Source of the DNA: Heterostelium multicystogenum
Taxonomy: Eukaryota; Evosea; Eumycetozoa; Acytosteliales; Acytosteliaceae
Assembly (NCBI GenBank): GCA_003667245.1
Contig: RCNN01000056.1
Span: 1 to 64,000 of the forward strand
DNA: 64,000 nt
Direction of reading: 5' to 3'
The translations under genes were made by a program, and so were the position numbers. The notes under the pieces are model-generated. The model saw only the letters and a list, made by a program, of their open reading frames with translations, made no database searches and was not told the DNA's origin. Numbering within the stretch: position 1 is the stretch's first letter; each line of letters opens with the position of its first letter. Below are positions 23,896 through 35,114 of the stretch, piece after piece.

Positions 23896-24054
23896 ATGAT
23901 GATCAAAAAAGGACAACCCATTACCGAGCAGGATTTTATTATTCTTTTGAATGTGATGCAAAGTAACACACCATCATCCTGGGCCATTTCTTTTCTCAAA
24001 CAAAATCTGCAAATAATCCAAAACATCCACGATATTTTCGGGATTGAAGAATAA
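23896..24054 (+). CDS. Small ORF, 52 residues, unknown
   Basis: ATG at 23896 opens a frame reading MMIKKGQPITEQDFIILLNV, continuing with NTPSSWAISFLKQNLQ and ending HDIFGIEE. The composition is protein-like (amphipathic, few Asn/Lys runs) in a region otherwise rich in stops. I recognise no family. It could be a short peptide gene or the last exon of a gene whose start I cannot see. Confidence 0.35.
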   Translation: MMIKKGQPITEQDFIILLNVMQSNTPSSWAISFLKQNLQIIQNIHDIFGIEE

Positions 24055-24469
24055 AATAAACAAACGATATTAAATAATTTGATTAATATCTTTGATTTGA
24101 AGTTATAATACCTATCTTATAATATTACACCAAGTGCTGTTTGATACATGATTTATTGTCTATAAATTCAACATATTATATTAATCCTAATTAATATCTA
24201 ATGAAAGCTAATCAAGTAACAATAACTATATCCACTAATCCAAAGAGAGTGTTTGGTATAATATGATTACAAGTATTTATTCATTTTAATTGAAGAGTGG
24301 AGACTTGAATATAATTATAATGATGATACACAGACAATTTAGAGATTGGATTGGTTTTGAATTAATCCAGTTCGGTGGGTTGAACCAAAACTAAAGACTT
24401 TGGTTATTTAATTCTTTTTGATTGAGATAAAATAAATAACAAGATTCTATAACTACTCTATCGATAGAA
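24055..24469. other. Intergenic, AT-rich
   Basis: No gene or repeat unit seen apart from general AT richness. Confidence 0.4.
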
Positions 24470-24622
24470 ATGATTTATAGAATTGTAGTGGAGGTGGAAA
24501 ATCAATCAAACTTTGACCAGATTCTTTCAAAAAATCTGACAGATTGTGAAATATCAATTGTTTTTAGCGAGTTTGAGGATGACCTCAAAAAAACAATAAA
24601 GAAAAAAAGTGATAGGAACTAA
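24470..24622 (+). CDS. Small ORF, 50 residues, unknown
   Basis: ATG at 24470 encodes MIYRIVVEVENQSNFDQILS followed by an acidic and Lys-rich part ending KKKSDRN. The alternating hydrophobic pattern at the start (YRIVVEV) looks like a beta strand. The frame is short and could be chance. No family recognised. Confidence 0.3.
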   Translation: MIYRIVVEVENQSNFDQILSKNLTDCEISIVFSEFEDDLKKTIKKKSDRN

Positions 24623-25146
24623 ATTGCGAAATCATTTTATATGTAAAACATTTCTCAAATTATGATTTTGTTTTAGATGAAAAAAGGTTGAGAAGTCAAC
24701 TCCATATTAATTGACTTCTCAATTTTAGAATTATCAACGTGTTCTTTTATATTTCTCTATAAACAACAAAATGCACGTCATCAGGTCTAGCCTGCGGAAC
24801 CTATAAAAAATGAAAACTAGTTAATGATTAATCATTCAAACACATATCAAGATATCAAGTAAATACTTAATATATATATATTGTCATTCTAAATTTCTAT
24901 ATATCTACCTATTTTAATTGCAATCCAATTAAAAAGGTAAATTATGTGAGTTAGGTAGAATAAAGAATTAAATAACCCCGCCTCCCAAGCCAAAGCCAAA
25001 CCCAATCCAATTAACTACAATCCAAGTCGTCGTTCTTTCTGTTTTAAAGAAAAAACAACACAAATCAAAAAGTATGAATTTTAATGTGGAAATCCCAATT
25101 AAACTAATATTAATATCATTTTCTGTCTTTTTCCATAAAATTAAAG
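24623..25146. promoter_or_regulatory. Upstream region of eEF2-like gene
   Basis: AT-rich, with a C-rich patch at 24976-25010 (CCCCGCCTCCCAAGCC) and a T/C-rich stretch just before the start codon. It is probably the promoter and 5' leader of a well-transcribed gene. No canonical site is certain. Confidence 0.35.
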
Positions 25147-27661
25147 ATGGTCAAATTCACAGTTGATAAAATCTCCAAGTCCATGACTGAAAGAAATAAC
25201 ATCCGTAATTTCTCTGTCATCGCTCATGTCGATCATGGTAAGACTACTTTGAGTGACTCACTAGTTGCACGTGCTGGTATCATTCCAGAAGGTAAAGCCG
25301 GTGATCTCAGATACATGAGTGCTCGTGATGATGAAATTGCTCGTGGTATCACAATCAAGGCTTCAAGTGTATCGTTGCACTTTGAGTTGCCAGAGTCTGC
25401 CCCATTGCCAGCTGGTTCAACTGACCGTCAGTTCCTCCTCAATCTCATCGATTCTCCGGGTCATGTTGACTTCTCATCTGAAGTAACAGCTGCATTGCGT
25501 GTCACTGACGGTGCCCTGGTCGTTGTCGATGCCATTGAGGGTGTTTGTGTTCAAACTGAAACAGTATTGCGTCAAGCCCTCTCTGAACGTATTGTTCCAG
25601 TCCTCTTTGTCAACAAAATGGACAGATTGATCCTCGAACTCAAGGTCGAACCAGAAGATGCTTATATCACCCTCCGTAACGCTATTGAAGCTACCAATGC
25701 CGTTGTCCAATTGGGTGAGAATCAAAAGATGCTCGACCCAAAGATTGGAAACGTTGGTTTTGGTAGTGGATATCAAGGTTGGGGATTTACTCTTGACAAC
25801 TGGGCAACTCTCTATGAAGCCAAGCTCGGACTCTCAAAAGACAAGATTCTTAATCGTCTTTGGGGTGATTACTTCTACGATAGTGTCACCAAGAAATGGG
25901 GTCCAAATCAAATTTCTGAAGATGGACGTACTTTAGAACGTGGTTTCTGTCGTCTCATCTACGAACCACTCCGTGCACTTATCCTTGCCGCCAAGGAAGA
26001 AGAAAGCATCGACACCCTTATCAGTAAGTTGGACAACTTGAACATCCAGCTGACCAAGACTGAACTTGAGTTACGTGGAAAAGATCTTCTCAGAACTGTA
26101 ATGAAGAAGTTCATACCTGCCGATGAGTGTATTCTCTCGATGGTTGTGAACCATCTACCTTCGCCGATAACGGCGCAGAAGTACCGTACGGAAGCACTCT
26201 ACACTGGTCCTCTCGACGATGAATGTGCCAAAGCCATGAGAGAATGTGATCCAAATGGTCCAGTGATGATGTTTGTAAGCAAGATGATTCCACATGGTGA
26301 AAGATTCATTGCGTTTGGTCGTGTTTTCCTCTGGACAATCACAAGTGGTCAACCAGTGCGTATTCTTCAACCAACTTACGATCCCGAAACCAATCCAAAT
26401 GACTTCAATACCAAGAAAATCTCTGGTATTGTTCTGATGATGGGCCGTAGAAGTGAAACTGTTGATAGTTGCCCATGCGGTAATATCATTGGTCTTGCTG
26501 GAATTGACCAATACCTAGTAAAATCAGGTACAATTACTTCTTCAGAATCGGCAAGAGGTATCGTGGCAATGAAATTCTCCGTATCCCCGGTCGTCAAAGT
26601 TGCTGTCAAGCCTGCAAGTGCAATGAACCTTCCTAAATTGACTGAAGGTATCAAGAAGGTGATTAAGACCGATCCAGCCATTCAACACTATACTTCTAAC
26701 ACTGGTGAAAACATTTTGGCCACTGTTGGTGAACTCCAATTGGAAATCTGTCTCAAAGATCTCCAACACTATGCCAATTTGCGAGATCATCTCTACCGAT
26801 CCAGTTGTAAGCTATCGTGAAACAATCATTGGAACTTCTCCAGTGTGCATGTCAAAGTCAGCCAACAAGCACAACCGTATCTATGTTAGTGCAGCTCCTC
26901 TTGGTCAAACACTTGCCGATCAGATCGAAAGTAAGGAACTGGATCCAACCAGCAACGATTATGCAGCAAGAACTCAATTCCTTGTCAAAAATCACGACTG
27001 GGAAACTAACATGGCAAAGCAAATTTGGTCTTTTGGTCCAAATCTAGTTGGTCCAAATATGTTCCTTGACCGAACAGTCGGTACCCAGTACTTAAATGAG
27101 GTTCCGTGATTCAATTGTCCAAGGTTTCCAATGGGCAACCAACGAAGGTGCTATGTGCGATGAAGAAATGTACGGAATCAGATTCGATATGTCTGACATT
27201 ACCCTGATTGCCGATGGTGCACATCGTCGTGTCGCCCAAATCATGCCAACTTCACGTAGAGTCCTCTATGCAGCTGAGCTCTCTGCACAACCAAGAATCC
27301 TCGAACCCATGTATCTTGTTTGATATTCAAGCACCCTCCAGAGTGCTCAAAGGTGTCCACAAATGCTTGAAATCGTCGTCGTGGTATTACCATCTCTGAA
27401 GAAGAGAAGCTTGGTATGAGTGGTGTCTTCTCGATCCGAGCCCATCTTCCAGTGTCTGAATCGTTCGGATTCAGTGCCTACCTTCAGTCTGAGACCAGCG
27501 GATTGGCATTCCTCCAAATGACCTTCGATCATTGGTCAATCATGTCTCAAGATCCACTGGAACCAAATTCAGTGACCAACAAAATTTGCCAAGAAATCCG
27601 TATCAGAAAGGGACTCAAACCAGAACTTCCACATGTTAACGATTACTTAGATCGTCTCTAA
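25147..27661 (+). CDS. Translation elongation factor 2 (eEF2)-like GTPase
   Basis: eEF2 drives ribosome translocation in the cytosol. G1 AHVDHGKT lies at residues 26-33, then [16 protein letters not shown]3 DSPGHVDF and G4 NKMD. Domains II-V follow with [79 protein letters not shown] and [15 protein letters not shown] text, ending VNDYLDRL at 27661. The length fits eEF2 (about 835 residues). The frame breaks at about 26775, 27104 (extra C), 27319 (extra T) and 27370 (extra A); each repair restores conserved eEF2 sequence. The diphthamide loop reads GAHRRVAQ rather than the usual AIHRGGGQ, although the modified His is present. The protein looks more divergent than expected for the only eEF2 of a dictyostelid, so it may be a paralogue. 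Confidence 0.9.
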
Positions 27662-27949
27662 ATCACAATTAAATAAATCTTCAAAGATCATTTTGAAATT
27701 ACTTGTTCTTATTGCAAAGTTGCAATAATGTCTGTGTTGAAGGCACTCTTTATATTCTTTATCCGTTGAAGTTCACCAGTAATAACATACTCTTAACCAG
27801 GCCAGCTTCTCAGATAATCTTTATTGATATGATTTGTTTAACTGGAAAGTGGAAATCAATAATCATTCACCTATATCCCTTATGGAAATGAACAATACAT
27901 TACACCGAATAGGTAAATATTATAAAAATATCAGATTCGTTTAATATAA

Positions 27950-29549
27950 TTAGGTTGTAAGTTTATAAATATTTGTGTAGCTTAATGGATTAACTGTCAT
28001 AGTATAATGTCTCTGGTGAGACTGAAGTGCATTTTGGAATTGAGAATTGATTTCAATTGCGAAAATACTACAGGATTGTTCCAACTCGAATTTGATGATA
28101 TTCTGGCTACTGACAATTGCCTCTGAGAATAGTTGAACAGGCTTTAAGAGTTTTTTCTTCTTCAATGGGAGTGACAACATTCGAATTCTTCTTATTGAGC
28201 TTCCAAAAGTCCAAAACTTGCATCATAAGGATTCAATATCGAAATGGAACGGATAGTTTTGTTTAGTTTAATCACATCGGTGAGCATAATTAGATGCCTA
28301 ATATCACATCCCCATAATCTTAGAGTGGTAATAGATCGGTTGTGAGTAGAAAGTGCATCGTAAAATGAGTTGGACAAAACTTGGCAAGGTATGGAGAGGG
28401 TTCTGAGTGTATTGTTTTTCTTTTAGGGCTGAACTCAGTGATTGAGATGCCATTTCAATGGAGTTATTATCTAAATCATGTGTGTGATGACTTCTAGTAA
28501 GTAAACTCTAGCTCTCTCAATGTTGTGTTGGTAGCCAACTGAACACAAAAAAGCCTGCCAATGCTCTATTTTGTTGGAATTATAAACCTCCTGAGTTTCG
28601 TCATTTGGTATGCATCCACATAGCGCAAACATACTATAAGTATGAATACCAGGGACAAACTTGTAGATAAAACAAAATGACGCTTTACCAGAAAAGCTCT
28701 CGATATGACTGTTACTTTTGACTATCTCTATCAACTCTGAAAAATCAGTTGTGTTGCCAGGCAATTCAATGTTTCTGACTAAAGGATTCCTTAGAAGAGA
28801 CCTAAAACTGAGATGATCCATTAGCTCGTATTGTCCTGAATAAACGAAATATAGGGAATTGGTAAGCCACTGCTTGACGAAAACCATCAAAGAATTGATT
28901 GGCATCTTCATAAACCTGTTTGACATTGATGGCTTTCACACTAACATAGTCGAGGTTGAGGTTGGACGATGACAGGTCGACTTGATCTAAAACTATAGGG
29001 ATATTTTTCAAAAATCTTGGATGACATTAACTTCAACTCTGAGTTCTGGAAGCGATAGAGAATCTCCTTGACCAAATCTGAAGAATCGGTTTGTACCACG
29101 AGGTGCTTGGCCCCACTGAATTCCTTGATGATATCGAGTATCCTTTCGATGTCTTCCCATCCAACTTGCAAATCATTATGCAACAAACCCATGTCTAGAT
29201 ACAAGTCTGTAATATTGTTTAGCTTGTAGAGTGAATATTGGGCATGAAAGTCTCTTTTGAGCCGGGATTGGGCCATCTCCAGGTCCATACAATGGACATA
29301 ATATTGATAGCAAAAAGCACTCGATATATAATCGAACCAGTCTCTACAAACCAATGAGTAATCAATCAACTTCTGACCAACATTACAAAAGTGGAAGGAC
29401 TCAAAATATCCAAATCCATAATCTTTTACCTGCTGGTAGTTATCTTTTAGATTGTGTCTGCTAATTGGACTCTCCTCAAACGAAGATAACATATGATATA
29501 TTATCTTCTTTTGAACAATCAAAGGTAACTTTGTATCTACTACTGGCAT
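27950..29549 (-). CDS. F-box/leucine-rich-repeat-type protein, frame-broken
   Basis: ATG at 29549 begins an F-box-like N-terminus: TKLPLIVQKKIIYHMLSS, then YSLVCRDWFDYIS. It continues as an irregular LRR-like protein (ITDLYLDMGLL, SFRSLLRNPLVRNIELPGNT, IEHWQAFLCSVG, ITTLRLWGCDI, RSISILNPYDASFGLLEA) to about 27950. F-box proteins link substrates to SCF ubiquitin ligases. Frame breaks occur at about 28960, 28470, 28400 and 28190. A short motif, EHWQAF, is shared with GHWRAF in the LRR gene at 57468, so both belong to one dictyostelid family. The substrate is unknown. Confidence 0.65.
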
Positions 29550-30151
29550 ATCTTAAATAGATCTGACAAGAACCTAGGGTTAACTATGATAAAAATGACC
29601 ACTCTCCATTCCATCTAAACATCTGACATGTGATCTTTTCTAAAGTTAGACAATCGTACTTATTTCCAAAATTTTGATTTTCTTTTTAGCACTAGTGGGG
29701 TTTATAATCAGTCCTCATACTCATAAAATTTTTATATGGAGTGGAATGAGACATTTCTCGCTTAGATCTCACCGGAAGAGATCTCACAGCTGACTATTGG
29801 ATGAAGTACTGACCATGCATGGATATTCATTTCAACTACTTCAGAACCTGAAATTGTTCGTGATATCAAAGAAATGCTGTTCATTATATATACTGAATCA
29901 ATCTACGACTATACTCTGGTCGACCAGAGGATCAGGATCGATCCTGTACATTTGTAATAAAATAGAACAAACTTGATACAAAAGAAAGTAAAGTAAATGT
30001 TAACTGTCTGATTTTATCCAGTTGACCCCTTGCTCTTGCTAAACTATAACCTGTAACCTATAGCGTATTTAATTGCTTGTATTTCATAGAATTTAGATTA
30101 TATTATATGATTGTTTATTATAGAGGGATGGTCGATGATTGGAAATTGGAT
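29550..30151. other. Intergenic region
   Basis: Contains the presumed promoter of the F-box gene. Around 29760-29800 it has GATCTCACCGGAAGAGATCTCAC, a short inverted motif (AGATCTCAC-CGGA-AGAGATCT). No gene seen. Confidence 0.4.
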
Positions 30152-30599
30152 TTACAAATCTGGTTCGGTAGTGAGGAGTTTCTTCAACTCGTCTGGATTG
30201 GAAATTTTAATTTTAAGGAGGTAACCTTCGTCCATTGGTGAATCGTTGATCAAAGATGGATCTTCAAATGCCTCTATGTTGGTCTCGACGACTTCACCAC
30301 TGACTGGTGCATAGACATCAGAGGCAGCCTTGGTGGACTCTACGACAGCGAATGCGTCACCCATGGCGTACTTGGTACCATGACGTGGAAGCTCTACATA
30401 GACAATGTCACCCAAAGCACTTTGGGCTTTGTCGGTGATACCTACAGTACCGATGTTACCATCGACTCTGATCCACTCATGTGAAGTGGTGTAGTAGGTG
30501 GTGCTGTAGAATCTGCAAGCTTGGAATGGCTTTGGAGCTACAAGTCCTTTGAAAGCAACGCTGCTGTTGAAAAGCTAATCTAACTGATCTAGAGAACAT
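30152..30599 (-). CDS. gcvH: Glycine cleavage system H protein, mitochondrial
   Basis: The lipoyl carrier of the mitochondrial glycine decarboxylase complex, shuttling the aminomethyl group between P, T and L proteins. The start at 30599 gives a basic presequence, MFSRSVRLAFQQQRCFQ, typical of matrix targeting. After a one-base break near 30510 come FYSTTYYTTSHEWIRVDGN, GTVGITDKAQSALGDIVYV, VESTKAASDVYAPVSGEV with the lipoylated Lys, and INDSPMDEGYLLKI. It ends EPDL at 30152. Length and motif order fit the family. No other glycine cleavage gene is in the window. Confidence 0.93.
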
Positions 30600-31925
30600 T
30601 CTTGATATGCTAGCAATGATGTAATGATTGTCGTGAAGATAAAAAAAACACCTGATCAAATTGCACTACATTTTGGGGTTTGGAGTTTCTTTTCAAAAAT
30701 AAAACAAAAAAAAATACAAAAAAATTTCGCAAAAAAATACAAAACAAATAAAGTTGAGACTTTTGACTCAAAGCACAGATTCATCAAACCATACCTTGTC
30801 CAAAAAAGGTAACCATAATATTTGTAAAGTCAATAACTTAATAGTCAATGAAACTAACAATAAAGTGCTTTGAATAGAGATCATTTGATAGCGAAGATGA
30901 AGTAGCTTGCTGTTATGATCCTGTTTGATATCAGAGTCTTATACATCAAGAATTATATTTTAATAAGTTATTACAGTCAACTATAATCCACTTGAGTATT
31001 GAATCTTTGTTGATCATCGGAAAACAACACTTTTATTCAAATTCTATATAGAAACGGCTAATATTATTTCAAAACAATTTTGGTGGTGATGTTTATCAAT
31101 TTAAGTGGGTGACACCCACGATATTAAATATTATAGTATTTGTTCAACATCTCATTTCCAACTTAACCCCTCACTTAATTGAGTTTAGTTAATACATACA
31201 CTCACACATACACATATAAATATATATATATAGAAACAAATCATTTTTAACCTTGCCAATTTAAATTCAATGGATACTAAAAAGTTATTCACTTTCATTA
31301 GAATAAGTTGGTGGGGTTTTAGATTCATCAGAATACACTCTATATCTTTTAAGCACCTATAGGCATTGCTTCTGTGCTAATAAATAATATCTTGGTAATC
31401 GATCACCCATTAATTTTATATAAATTGGTTAAATTATTTCGAATGGTGGCGATACTTTCTTTCTTTCATTCATTTATTTAAATAAAGGGAAGATACATCA
31501 ATAATACTATTAACAACTATAGTTGTGATTATAAATAATAATTAAAATGAAACTACCCTTGTAATACTTGCTCTATAATTTTTAATTCTATTTAAATCAC
31601 CATCAAATTATGGTATTGCCATATTAATCACTCACTCACTTTGAGATATATTAATATTAGTGTATATTAGATGTTCCATTATTTTCAACTAAACCATTTT
31701 GATGTTGCAACACTAATATCAACATTTATTGCTATTTAAATTAAGCTCACCAATAGACCACACTTTAATATCATGATTTGTGATCGGTTGGAAGGAATAT
31801 TGGTTGTATTTTATTTGATTGTATTTTAATTTCTTCTATTCTTCCTCTTCCATCTTTTCAAAACATTTAAATATTTGTTGGCAATAGAAACCTAGAATTT
31901 TTTATTTCATTATTATAATAAAACT
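30600..31925. promoter_or_regulatory. Divergent intergenic region with inverted G-box-like pair
   Basis: 1.3 kb between gcvH (minus) and the GPI-protein gene (plus). At 31105-31119 GTGGGTGACACCCAC forms a perfect inverted pair. Each arm matches the CA-rich G-box motif (ACACCCA) bound by GBF in Dictyostelium cell-type-specific promoters (established for D. discoideum). CA-repeats follow at 31195-31220. No gene is supported in this stretch. Confidence 0.5.
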
Positions 31926-32702
31926 ATGAAATCTCTTATCATTTTAATTTCTCTGCTAGTATCGCTGGGTCTAGCCATCGACATGATGGAGACTGAAATT
32001 TTCCATGGCTCTGATTGTGATCCATTGAAAACTATTCAAAAAATCACTGTAAGCCCTTGCAATGTTTTGGCCAAATTTGAAAATAATGGAACTCACTACC
32101 AGATGATGACAACCTCACCAGATAAATTAAATTCCAAATGCTCAGGATATAACACAACCTATGGTGACCCTGTACCATTTAACAAATGTATTAAAAGTGA
32201 TAACCAAAAAACTAGTTCCTTTAACAAAAAGAAATCGGTAGACAAGGAGTCCGATGTATTCAAAATGGTGGCACCAAATACTTGCACCCAATACATTTCC
32301 TATGGATCCAGTAGTTGCGCAGAGAATCTATACATTGTAACCTATTCGCAGCAGGCATGCTTCGTAGGTGTCCTGGCGGATAATAAAACCAATGGCTATA
32401 TGCTTATCAACTGTACCAGTGAGTCAACCTTTACCTATGACTGTGGTCAAGACGAGACCTGCACCAACTGTACCAAACGACAGACATACGATAATTCCCA
32501 ATGTGTCGAATCTTCTAAGGGTTCAGGCCTCTACAATGGATACCAATACAACAAAGGATCTATTGTAACCCCAACTCCAACTAATGCCTCCACAACCGAC
32601 AAAACATCTGTTCATCAAAACCCAGATCCAAACACATCAGCTTATTTACTACCATTTATCCAACTTTCCATTACAATTATTTTAATCACTTTGTTCTTGT
32701 AA
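31926..32702 (+). CDS. Cys-rich cell-surface protein, probably GPI-anchored
   Basis: A single intact ORF of 258 residues. It has a signal peptide (MKSLIILISLLVSLGLAI), then an extracellular domain with about 16 cysteines (SDCDPLKTIQ, TFTYDCGQDETCTNCTKRQT) and several N-glycosylation sequons. A Thr/Pro/Asn-rich stalk (TPTPTNASTTDK) precedes a C-terminal hydrophobic tail (YLLPFIQLSITIILITLFL) with no cytosolic residues, the usual GPI signal layout. The family is not recognised, although dictyostelids have many such proteins. The inverted G-box-like site about 800 bp upstream may make it developmentally regulated (inference). Confidence 0.8.
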   Translation: MKSLIILISLLVSLGLAIDMMETEIFHGSDCDPLKTIQKITVSPCNVLAKFENNGTHYQMMTTSPDKLNSKCSGYNTTYGDPVPFNKCIKSDNQKTSSFNKKKSVDKESDVFKMVAPNTCTQYISYGSSSCAENLYIVTYSQQACFVGVLADNKTNGYMLINCTSESTFTYDCGQDETCTNCTKRQTYDNSQCVESSKGSGLYNGYQYNKGSIVTPTPTNASTTDKTSVHQNPDPNTSAYLLPFIQLSITIILITLFL

Positions 32703-33276
32703 AATCAAATCCTACATTGAAAAACCAAAAACAACCAAAAAGATATCAATAATATACATATACATATATATATATATATATTGAATTAGTTACTTTTATT
32801 ATTTGTACAAACCATATTTTTCTTAAATAAACTTCTAAATTAAAACCTTTATTAATTGTTTCTAATAATAATAATTTACTGAATTAATACGTTTGGACCA
32901 ATTGAACATCAAACTATGAATTTAATAAAATGACTTAATTATTGATATAAGTTTATAAAATATAAAAATCAAACATATACATTTGTGGAATGGTCACCCA
33001 TACAATTGCATCTTCAAGATCAAGATCTCATCTTTTAAAAAAAGGGAAATTTCAAGGTTTTTTAAGCAATTCTGATTTTATTCTCACACATGAGCATTAC
33101 AATGCTTGGATCAAAATTAATAAAAACCAGATTTTACAATCACATTGACATTCTAATATTTCTAAATTTAATACAATGTCTCTTTAACAAAATAACTCTT
33201 ATATAATCACAACCTAATTATAATAACAATATCTAGATTATTAACTTTTATAATATTATAATATAATCAAATAAAA
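32703..33276. other. Intergenic, AT-rich
   Basis: 3' flank of the surface-protein gene with TA repeats (32755-32782), and the promoter side of the next gene. No feature beyond that. Confidence 0.4.
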
Positions 33277-33354
33277 ATGTCAAAAATGTATATGAAACAA
33301 ACTAAATATCCGCCCTCTATTAAACCAAGTCCAGTTGATAGTAGTAGCAGTAGC

Positions 33355-33388
<34 letters not shown>

Positions 33389-34125
33389 ACTCTTATCCAT
33401 TAAGCAAATTCGACACTTTTCCAATCGATAAAAATGGAAATGTATTATATAACAAAGATTACACCCACTATGTTGTTCATTGCCAGAAGAGTGACTATGA
33501 TGTATATATAGGTAGAAAGAATCCGAAGGTATGTAATATCATCAGTCATAGTTGGATTGTATGTACTTTTGTTATTAATTCGAGACCTCTTTTGATTGGA
33601 ATATGAATTCTGAAGATTGATCACAGTGGTAGTTGTAAATGGGGTAATCCCTTCAAGGTTGGAACTCATGGCGACAGAAATGAATGTGTTTTGAAATACA
33701 GGGATTGGATATTCCATAAGGATCAAAATGAATTGTTCCAGCAGGCCAAGAAAGAGTTGCATGGAAAGATCATCGCATGTTGGTGCTCACCTTTGAATTG
33801 CCATGGCTATGTCCTCTCGGAGATTGCCAACTCTAGCATAACAAATGTCGACTACAAGCCAGCTTCAAAGCCAGCAATAAGAACTAGTTATGGAGAATCA
33901 CCGAGTCAAACCAAAATAACATCATTCTTTGAAAAGAAAGACAGCAGCAGTGGTGCTCAAACATCCTATAAACCAGATCCAAACTCCTGGGCATCTCTGA
34001 TCCAGAAGGAACAAATCAACAAACCAACCCAATCTACCCCCTCCAGTCCGGTGCCAACCGTCATTGAAAAACCAGTAGTTGACTCGGAAAGAGATTTCCC
34101 AACATTAGGACCAAAGAGGAAATAG
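33277..34125 (+). CDS. DUF4326-domain protein
   Basis: Two exons with an intron at about 33530-33617 (GTATGT..CACAG). The N-terminus holds a poly-Ser run encoded by an AGT repeat (33342-33390). The DUF4326 domain follows: YTHYVVHCQKSDYDVYIGRK, KWGNPFKVGTHGDRNECVL, YRDWIF and the Cys/His motif IIACWCSPLNCHGYVLSEIA. The tail contains QTKITSFFEKK, which resembles a PCNA-binding PIP box (Q-x2-I-x2-FF), and ends DSERDFPTLGPKRK. The domain is of unknown biochemical function. The PIP-like motif would tie it to replication or repair (inference). Confidence 0.85.
33342..33390 (+). repeat. AGT trinucleotide repeat (poly-Ser)
   Basis: About 16 AGT/AGC codons in the coding region of the DUF4326 gene; a typical dictyostelid coding microsatellite. 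Confidence 0.9.
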
Positions 34126-34240
34126 GCTTTGGCCATCTGAAATAGATATCTATTTCAGTTTCAAAGAAAGACTTTTGTAATAAAATGATTAGATTTCGTT
34201 TTGTTTATCCTTATTTGATCAAGTTAAATATTATTATTTA

Positions 34241-35114
34241 TTATAGCTTTGGCATGGTGATCAATGGGCTGTAGAAGTTTCCGTGTGCCTTAAGTGAGTA
34301 ATCTTGAGTGTTGATTTGCTTCAAGGCGCTTGGACGTTGCAAGAGTTGATCGTCTTCGTTGTCGCTTTCGCTGTCAGAGTCATTGCTGAAGTATGGATTT
34401 GGACCCTTGCATTTGGCAACGAGGTTGGACAATTGTTGTGGGAATGGTGAGCAGTTGGCATACTTGTTGGTGACATCACATTCTGAGCTGGTAACATTGC
34501 AGATCAACTCAATTGGAATGTTCTGTGAGTTGCAGTACAAGGTCTCAGAGATATCGGCAGTCCAGAGCCATGAAGTACCGTTGGTAACGTACTTGGACCA
34601 GTTGAAGTCCTTCTTGCAATGGGTGTTTGATTGGTCGTATGACTTCATGTAGAGAACCAATTGGTCCTTTGGTGGTTTGATAGCCTTCTTTGTGGCTGAT
34701 AAGTAAGCGTAGAAGTATGGGTTGGTGTGATAACCATTCTTGAAACGGTAGCAAGTGTCCAAAGCACTAGTGGAAACACCGAATTGTCCAGAGCAGTTTT
34801 GAGTCATATAGAAATAGCTTTGAAGAGTTCCATTTACAACTGAATACTTGAGAGCATAACCTTCGAATGGGATACTATATATAATTTCATATATTAGATA
34901 ACTATGATATTCTTTTATGTCATTAAAGTACATTGACTTACCATTTATCAAGGAGATAACTTGTTCCGTGACCAGCAATGGGTCCAGTGCAATTAACACC
35001 ATTGTGTGGGACATAGTTAATATACTTGGGTGGCTTCTTGTGTTTATCGACATCGCCAGCCAAACAACAGCTAACAAGAGCAACAAAGACCAAAACAATA
35101 AAGATTGATTTCAT
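34241..35114 (-). CDS. Secreted glycoprotein, unknown family
   Basis: The true start is ATG at 35114: MKSIFIVLVFVALVSCCLAG is a clear signal peptide, followed by DVDKHKKPPKYINYVPHNG and LLDK. An intron runs from 34941 to 34875 (GTAAGT..TATAG). Exon 2 reads IPFEGYALKYSVVNG, YFYMTQNCSGQFGVS and so on, with many Cys residues and N-glycosylation sites, then a Ser/Asp-rich segment (SNDSDSESDNEDD), and ends MPKL at 34241. No membrane helix or GPI tail, so it should be soluble and secreted or lysosomal. I do not recognise the family. The gene is convergent with the DUF4326 gene, ending 115 bp away. Confidence 0.75.
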
